This document shows positions 5,334 through 7,857 of a stretch of 7,857 nucleotides of DNA, piece after piece (position 1 is the stretch's first letter; each line of letters opens with the position of its first letter). This DNA comes from Proteobacteria bacterium UBA4457. Lineage in GTDB: Bacteria > Pseudomonadota > Gammaproteobacteria > Ga0077536. Both the position numbers and the translations under genes were made by a program. The stretch spans positions 1 through 7,857 of the forward strand of contig DGOV01000046.1 of the NCBI GenBank assembly GCA_002390205.1, in the 5' to 3' direction. The notes under the pieces were generated by a model that saw only the letters and a list, made by a program, of their open reading frames with translations, did not search any database and was not told the DNA's origin.

Positions 5334-7238
5334 TCATTTGTGTGCAAGAACGTCCGCACGCAAATGATTGGAAAAATTCTCTACAGTCATGCTCCCTAGG
5401 TCCTCGCCATTAAGACGTCTTACCGAGACAGTACCTTTCTGTGCTTCACGCTCACCAACAACAAGTAAAAAAGGAATTTTCTGCAAAGTGTGCTCGCGGA
5501 TTTTAAGCCCGATCTTCTCGTTTCTCAAGTCCGAATCGACTTTAAAGCCGTATTTCTTCAATGTTAGCACTACTTCGTGTGCATAATCAGCATATTTATC
5601 AGCAATATTCAGCACAATGCCTTGTATTGGGGCTAGCCACACAGGTAAGCGCCCGGCATGTTCTTCTATTAAAATACCAATAAAACGTTCCAGAGAGCCT
5701 AAAATAGCGCGATGTATCATTACGGGTACATGTCGCTGTCCATCTTCCCCAATGAAACTTGCATCTAGTCGTCCCGGCATTGAAAAATCTAATTGTACAG
5801 TACCGCATTGCCAGACACGTCCGATAGAGTCCTTTAGGCTAAACTCAATTTTGGGTCCATAGAACGCACCTTCCCCTTCTTGAACGGAGTACTTCAACCC
5901 CTTACTCTCAAGGGCTGTCTGCAGAGCAGACTCCGCTTTATCCCATAATTCGTCATCACCTACTCGCTCATCCGGTCTTAGAGACAAGGCCACTTGAACA
6001 TCAATGAATCCAAAATCTTTATAAACCTTGAAGGTCATGTCGATTAATTCACTAACTTCGGACTGCAAATCGTAATCCGCACAGAATATGTGAGCATCAT
6101 CCTGAGTAAAACGCCTGGCTCGTAGCAAGCCATGCAAAGTCCCTGATGGTTCGTTTCGATGAACCAAACCAAACTCTGCCACTCTATAAGGGAGGTCACG
6201 ATGGCTACGCAACTTATGATTAAAGATTTGAACATGTCCAGGACAATTCATTGGCTTCACCGCGTACTCATGCTTATCAGACTCTGTAGCAAAAATCATA
6301 TGATGAAACTTGTCCCAGTGACCAGATTTCTCCCACAGACTCCTATCCAGAATTTGGGGAGTGTCTACTTCTTGATAACCTTCGTAACAAACTTCTCTTA
6401 TATAACTCTGAACCTCACGAAATAATGTCCATCCCTTCTGGTGCCAAAAAACCATGCCTGGCGCTTCTTCTTGAAAGTGAAATAAATCTAACTGAGGGCC
6501 AACCTTACGGTGGTTTCTTTTCTCAGCTTCTTCCAACTGATGGAGATAAAGCTTAAGTGCTTTCTTATCAGCCCAAGCTGTGCCGTAAATCCGCTGCAAC
6601 ATCTCGTTATCCGAGTCCCCTCGCCAGTAAGCTCCTGCAATTTTTGTTAACTTAAATGCTTTTAGAAGCCCCAGCCTAGGAACATGAGGCCCTCGGCAGA
6701 GATCTGTGAACTCGCCCTGAGTATAGAGTGATAGGTCTTCTGTAGCAGGAATTGACGCGACAATCTCCGCTTTATACTCTTCTCCTATCCCGCGGAAAAA
6801 CTCAATAACTCTGTCTCGACTGAGAGTTTCCCGAGAAACCGTGGCATCTGATCCTGCCAGTTCGTACATTTTAGCCTCGATATGTTCGAGATCTTCAGGC
6901 GTAAAGGAACGTTCATACGCGAAGTCATAGTAGAAACCATTCTCAATGACTGGGCCAATAGTCACTTGGGCTGCCGGAAACAATTCTTTAACCGCCTGCG
7001 CGAGCAGATGCGCAGTGCTATGTCTGATAATCTCCAGACCCTGAGGATCTTTTGCTGTGAGAATCGCCAATTCACTGTCAACTTCGATAATAAAGTTGGT
7101 ATCCACTTCTTTACCATTCACCAACCCGCCTAAGGCGGCTTTAGCCAAGCCAGGACCTATCGAAAAGGCAACGTCTTGAACCGAAACAGGTTTATCAAAG
7201 TCTTTTAAACTGCCGTCAGGAAGCGTTATACAAGGCAT
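5334..7238 (-). CDS. thrS: Threonine--tRNA ligase
   Basis: Class II synthetase that charges tRNA-Thr and hydrolyses Ser-tRNA-Thr. At 634 aa it is full length (E. coli 642). Order of domains: TGS domain 1-61 starting MPCITLPDGS; editing domain about 62-225 with HSTAH (His73, His77) and CRGPH (Cys181, His185), the usual zinc-like editing quartet; catalytic core about 243-530 with zinc ligands Cys332 (NCPGH), His383 (DDAH) and His509 (MIHRA), motif 2 around Arg361 (HRNEPSGTLHG) and motif 3 arginine Arg518 (GSLERF); anticodon-binding domain 531-634. All key residues are present. The ATG at 7236-7238 fits the family start. The Shine-Dalgarno is poor (GGTG about 6 nt upstream). It heads the operon. 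E. coli ThrRS represses its own mRNA through tRNA-like leader folds; I could not recognise such folds here. Confidence 0.98.
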   Translation of the reverse strand: MPCITLPDGSLKDFDKPVSVQDVAFSIGPGLAKAALGGLVNGKEVDTNFIIEVDSELAILTAKDPQGLEIIRHSTAHLLAQAVKELFPAAQVTIGPVIENGFYYDFAYERSFTPEDLEHIEAKMYELAGSDATVSRETLSRDRVIEFFRGIGEEYKAEIVASIPATEDLSLYTQGEFTDLCRGPHVPRLGLLKAFKLTKIAGAYWRGDSDNEMLQRIYGTAWADKKALKLYLHQLEEAEKRNHRKVGPQLDLFHFQEEAPGMVFWHQKGWTLFREVQSYIREVCYEGYQEVDTPQILDRSLWEKSGHWDKFHHMIFATESDKHEYAVKPMNCPGHVQIFNHKLRSHRDLPYRVAEFGLVHRNEPSGTLHGLLRARRFTQDDAHIFCADYDLQSEVSELIDMTFKVYKDFGFIDVQVALSLRPDERVGDDELWDKAESALQTALESKGLKYSVQEGEGAFYGPKIEFSLKDSIGRVWQCGTVQLDFSMPGRLDASFIGEDGQRHVPVMIHRAILGSLERFIGILIEEHAGRLPVWLAPIQGIVLNIADKYADYAHEVVLTLKKYGFKVDSDLRNEKIGLKIREHTLQKIPFLLVVGEREAQKGTVSVRRLNGEDLGSMTVENFSNHLRADVLAHK

Positions 7239-7366
7239 TTGGGCACCGTATTACAGGGTTGAGGTCAAGCTGGCATACGAGATGTAGTTAACCGAAATTT
7301 TAGGATTTATCTGAAGAAAACTATACATAAGCTTTAGTTTGGTGTACCTGCTGCTCTGTCATTACC

Positions 7367-7381
7367 GAGACTAGCAGTCCC
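7367..7381 (-). repeat. Hairpin in the presumed thrS leader
   Basis: On the minus strand GGGACT-GCT-AGTCTC forms a 6-bp stem (one G-U pair) with a 3-nt loop, about 130 nt before the thrS start. No T-run follows, so it is not a terminator. It could be a leader element, but it has no CGU anticodon-like loop as in the E. coli thrS operator. Confidence 0.35.
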
Positions 7382-7408
7382 TATACAACAACGGTTAAAA
7401 TGTGTTTA
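7380..7408 (-). promoter_or_regulatory. Candidate promoter of the thrS operon
   Basis: On the minus strand TAAACA (7403-7408, 4 of 6 to the -35 consensus) is followed after 17 nt by TATAGG (7380-7385, 4 of 6 to -10). This would give a leader of about 135 nt. A second possible -10, TATAGT at 7320-7325, has no good -35 and would give about 75 nt. Both matches are modest; the promoter is expected in this region but the exact site is uncertain. Confidence 0.25.
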
Positions 7409-7513
7409 GCTTGACAAAACTGGGAACACTTAACGTTGCAAAGCTTGTCTAAGAGTATATTTTACTGGTATTTGAGGACTTTTGCAGTTTTTTTATCCAA
7501 GGCTCTCGCGCAA

Positions 7514-7563
7514 CGCATCAGCGATGCGCTTGATAGGCCTGAGGAGCAGGCTGTCGCCGACAG
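7514..7563. repeat. Three tandem small hairpins in a GC-rich island
   Basis: Three back-to-back inverted repeats lie in 50 nt: CGCATC-AGC-GATGCG (7514-7528), GCCTG-AGGAG-CAGGC (about 7537-7551) and CTGTC-GCC-GACAG (7551-7563). The segment is much richer in G and C than its surroundings. Neither strand has a T-run after the hairpins, so terminators are unlikely. It may be a structured RNA, a repetitive extragenic element or the remnant of a coding sequence; nothing here decides between these. Confidence 0.45.
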
Positions 7564-7662
7564 AGACCAAACAATTCGTCCCTTGCCTGTCTTAAAATCC
7601 ATACCCATAGTCACGGCTATCTAAATCTTACACTTACAGCAAAACCAAACAGGCGCAGTGGT

Positions 7663-7674
7663 GCATTTAAATGC
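7663..7674. repeat. 12-bp perfect palindrome
   Basis: GCATTTAAATGC is perfectly self-complementary with no spacer. It could be a binding site for a dimeric regulator, but no known operator is recognised, and an AT-rich palindrome of this length can arise by chance. Confidence 0.3.
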
Positions 7675-7834
7675 GGTATTTATGAAGAGCTGAGCACATG
7701 GGTCAAGGAAACTAAAGAACAAAACACATTACCCTCCATATCGGAGAAACAACCCTAAACATTACTAAAACAAGTGTTTTCGATAAACGATGATACAAAC
7801 AGCTTCTCAGATACATACTTAATGAAGGAGTTAT

Positions 7835-7857
7835 TGGTAGGCACGATTGGATTCGAA
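7835..7857 (-). tRNA. tRNA 3' end, probably tRNA-Val (cut by window edge)
   Basis: Read on the minus strand the last bases are a seven-nucleotide T-loop TTCGAAT, T-stem 3' strand CCAAT, acceptor 3' strand CGTGCCT, discriminator A and an encoded CCA. Every tRNA 3'-half element is present with exact spacing. The implied acceptor 5' strand is AGGCACG. The anticodon is outside the window. The T-stem CCAAT resembles gammaproteobacterial tRNA-Val(GAC) from memory, so the Val assignment is tentative, while the tRNA call is firm. The 3' end lies 597 nt upstream of the thrS start, on the same strand. Confidence 0.82.

Larger units (their letters stand above)
7239..7834. other. Intergenic region upstream of thrS, no convincing gene
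   Basis: About 600 bases between the tRNA at the right edge and thrS. It should hold the operon promoter and the thrS leader on the minus strand. Visible structure: a hairpin at 7367-7381, two CTATACA words exactly 60 bp apart (7321, 7381), a GC-rich three-hairpin cluster at 7514-7563, a 12-bp palindrome at 7663-7674, and a weak AAAAC-GTTTT hairpin at 7767-7780. Except for the cluster it is AT-rich. The longest open frame, 62 codons on the plus strand (7436-7624), has no recognisable start region. The part 7680-7834 shows nothing else I can name. Confidence 0.7.

Noticed and set aside
7239..7381. E. coli-type thrS operator mimicking the tRNA-Thr anticodon arm
   Set aside because: CGT occurs in the leader, but no stem of more than two pairs encloses it in a seven-base loop, so the claim is not supported.
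7411..7416. Perfect TTGACA on the plus strand as a promoter
   Set aside because: No -10-like hexamer lies 15-19 nt downstream, and no credible gene follows on that strand.
7436..7624. 62-codon plus-strand frame as an intact small gene
   Set aside because: It has no Shine-Dalgarno near its ATG, its first third is low-complexity aromatic and hydrophobic sequence, and only the middle looks protein-like. Treated as a possible remnant, not a gene.
7767..7780. AAAAC-AAGT-GTTTT hairpin as terminator of the right-edge tRNA
   Set aside because: The stem is only five pairs with a single G-C pair, and no real T-run follows on the minus strand; too weak to call.
1..7857. A new accessory, defence or mobile system
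   Set aside because: All coding space is filled by conserved housekeeping genes in a known order; no transposase, repeat array, toxin-antitoxin pair or integrase is seen.

Overview
The window is a gammaproteobacterial translation operon, read entirely on the minus strand: thrS - infC - rpmI - rplT - pheS - pheT - ihfA - MerR-family regulator. It is bracketed by two tRNA genes, also on the minus strand, each cut by a window edge. The gene order, the protein sequences (close to Escherichia coli and closer still to Pseudomonas-type homologues) and the regulator-then-tRNA-Pro ending point to a gammaproteobacterium of the Pseudomonas/Oceanospirillales/Cellvibrionales kind. Base composition is moderate and slightly AT-rich, unlike a GC-rich Pseudomonas. 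The species cannot be named from this window.

Layout from the operon's 5' end (right) to its 3' end (left). At 7835-7857 lies the 3' end of a tRNA, probably tRNA-Val. The stretch 7239-7834 has no convincing gene; it holds the presumed thrS promoter and leader, a GC-rich cluster of three small hairpins (7514-7563) and a 12-bp palindrome (7663-7674). Then come thrS (threonyl-tRNA synthetase), infC (initiation factor IF3, apparently starting at ATA), rpmI (L35, TTG start) and rplT (L20). An 83-nt gap that may be a small leader precedes pheS and pheT (both subunits of phenylalanyl-tRNA synthetase). ihfA (IHF alpha) follows, overlapped by 20 nt by the MerR-family gene. A probable terminator and the 5' end of tRNA-Pro lie at the left edge.

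The genes serve one theme: charging tRNAs (ThrRS, PheRS, flanking tRNAs), initiating translation (IF3) and building the 50S subunit (L35, L20). IHF and the small regulator are carried at the distal end, as in related bacteria. Spacing is tight (4-24 nt) except before pheS, which fits one long transcript with possible internal control there.

No defence, mobile or otherwise new multi-gene system is visible. The most notable signal is the infC start: no ATG, GTG or TTG lies far enough upstream to give a complete N-terminus, and an ATA codon sits 8 nt after a perfect AGGAGG. The other points are small: the leader-like gap before pheS and the unexplained structure upstream of thrS.
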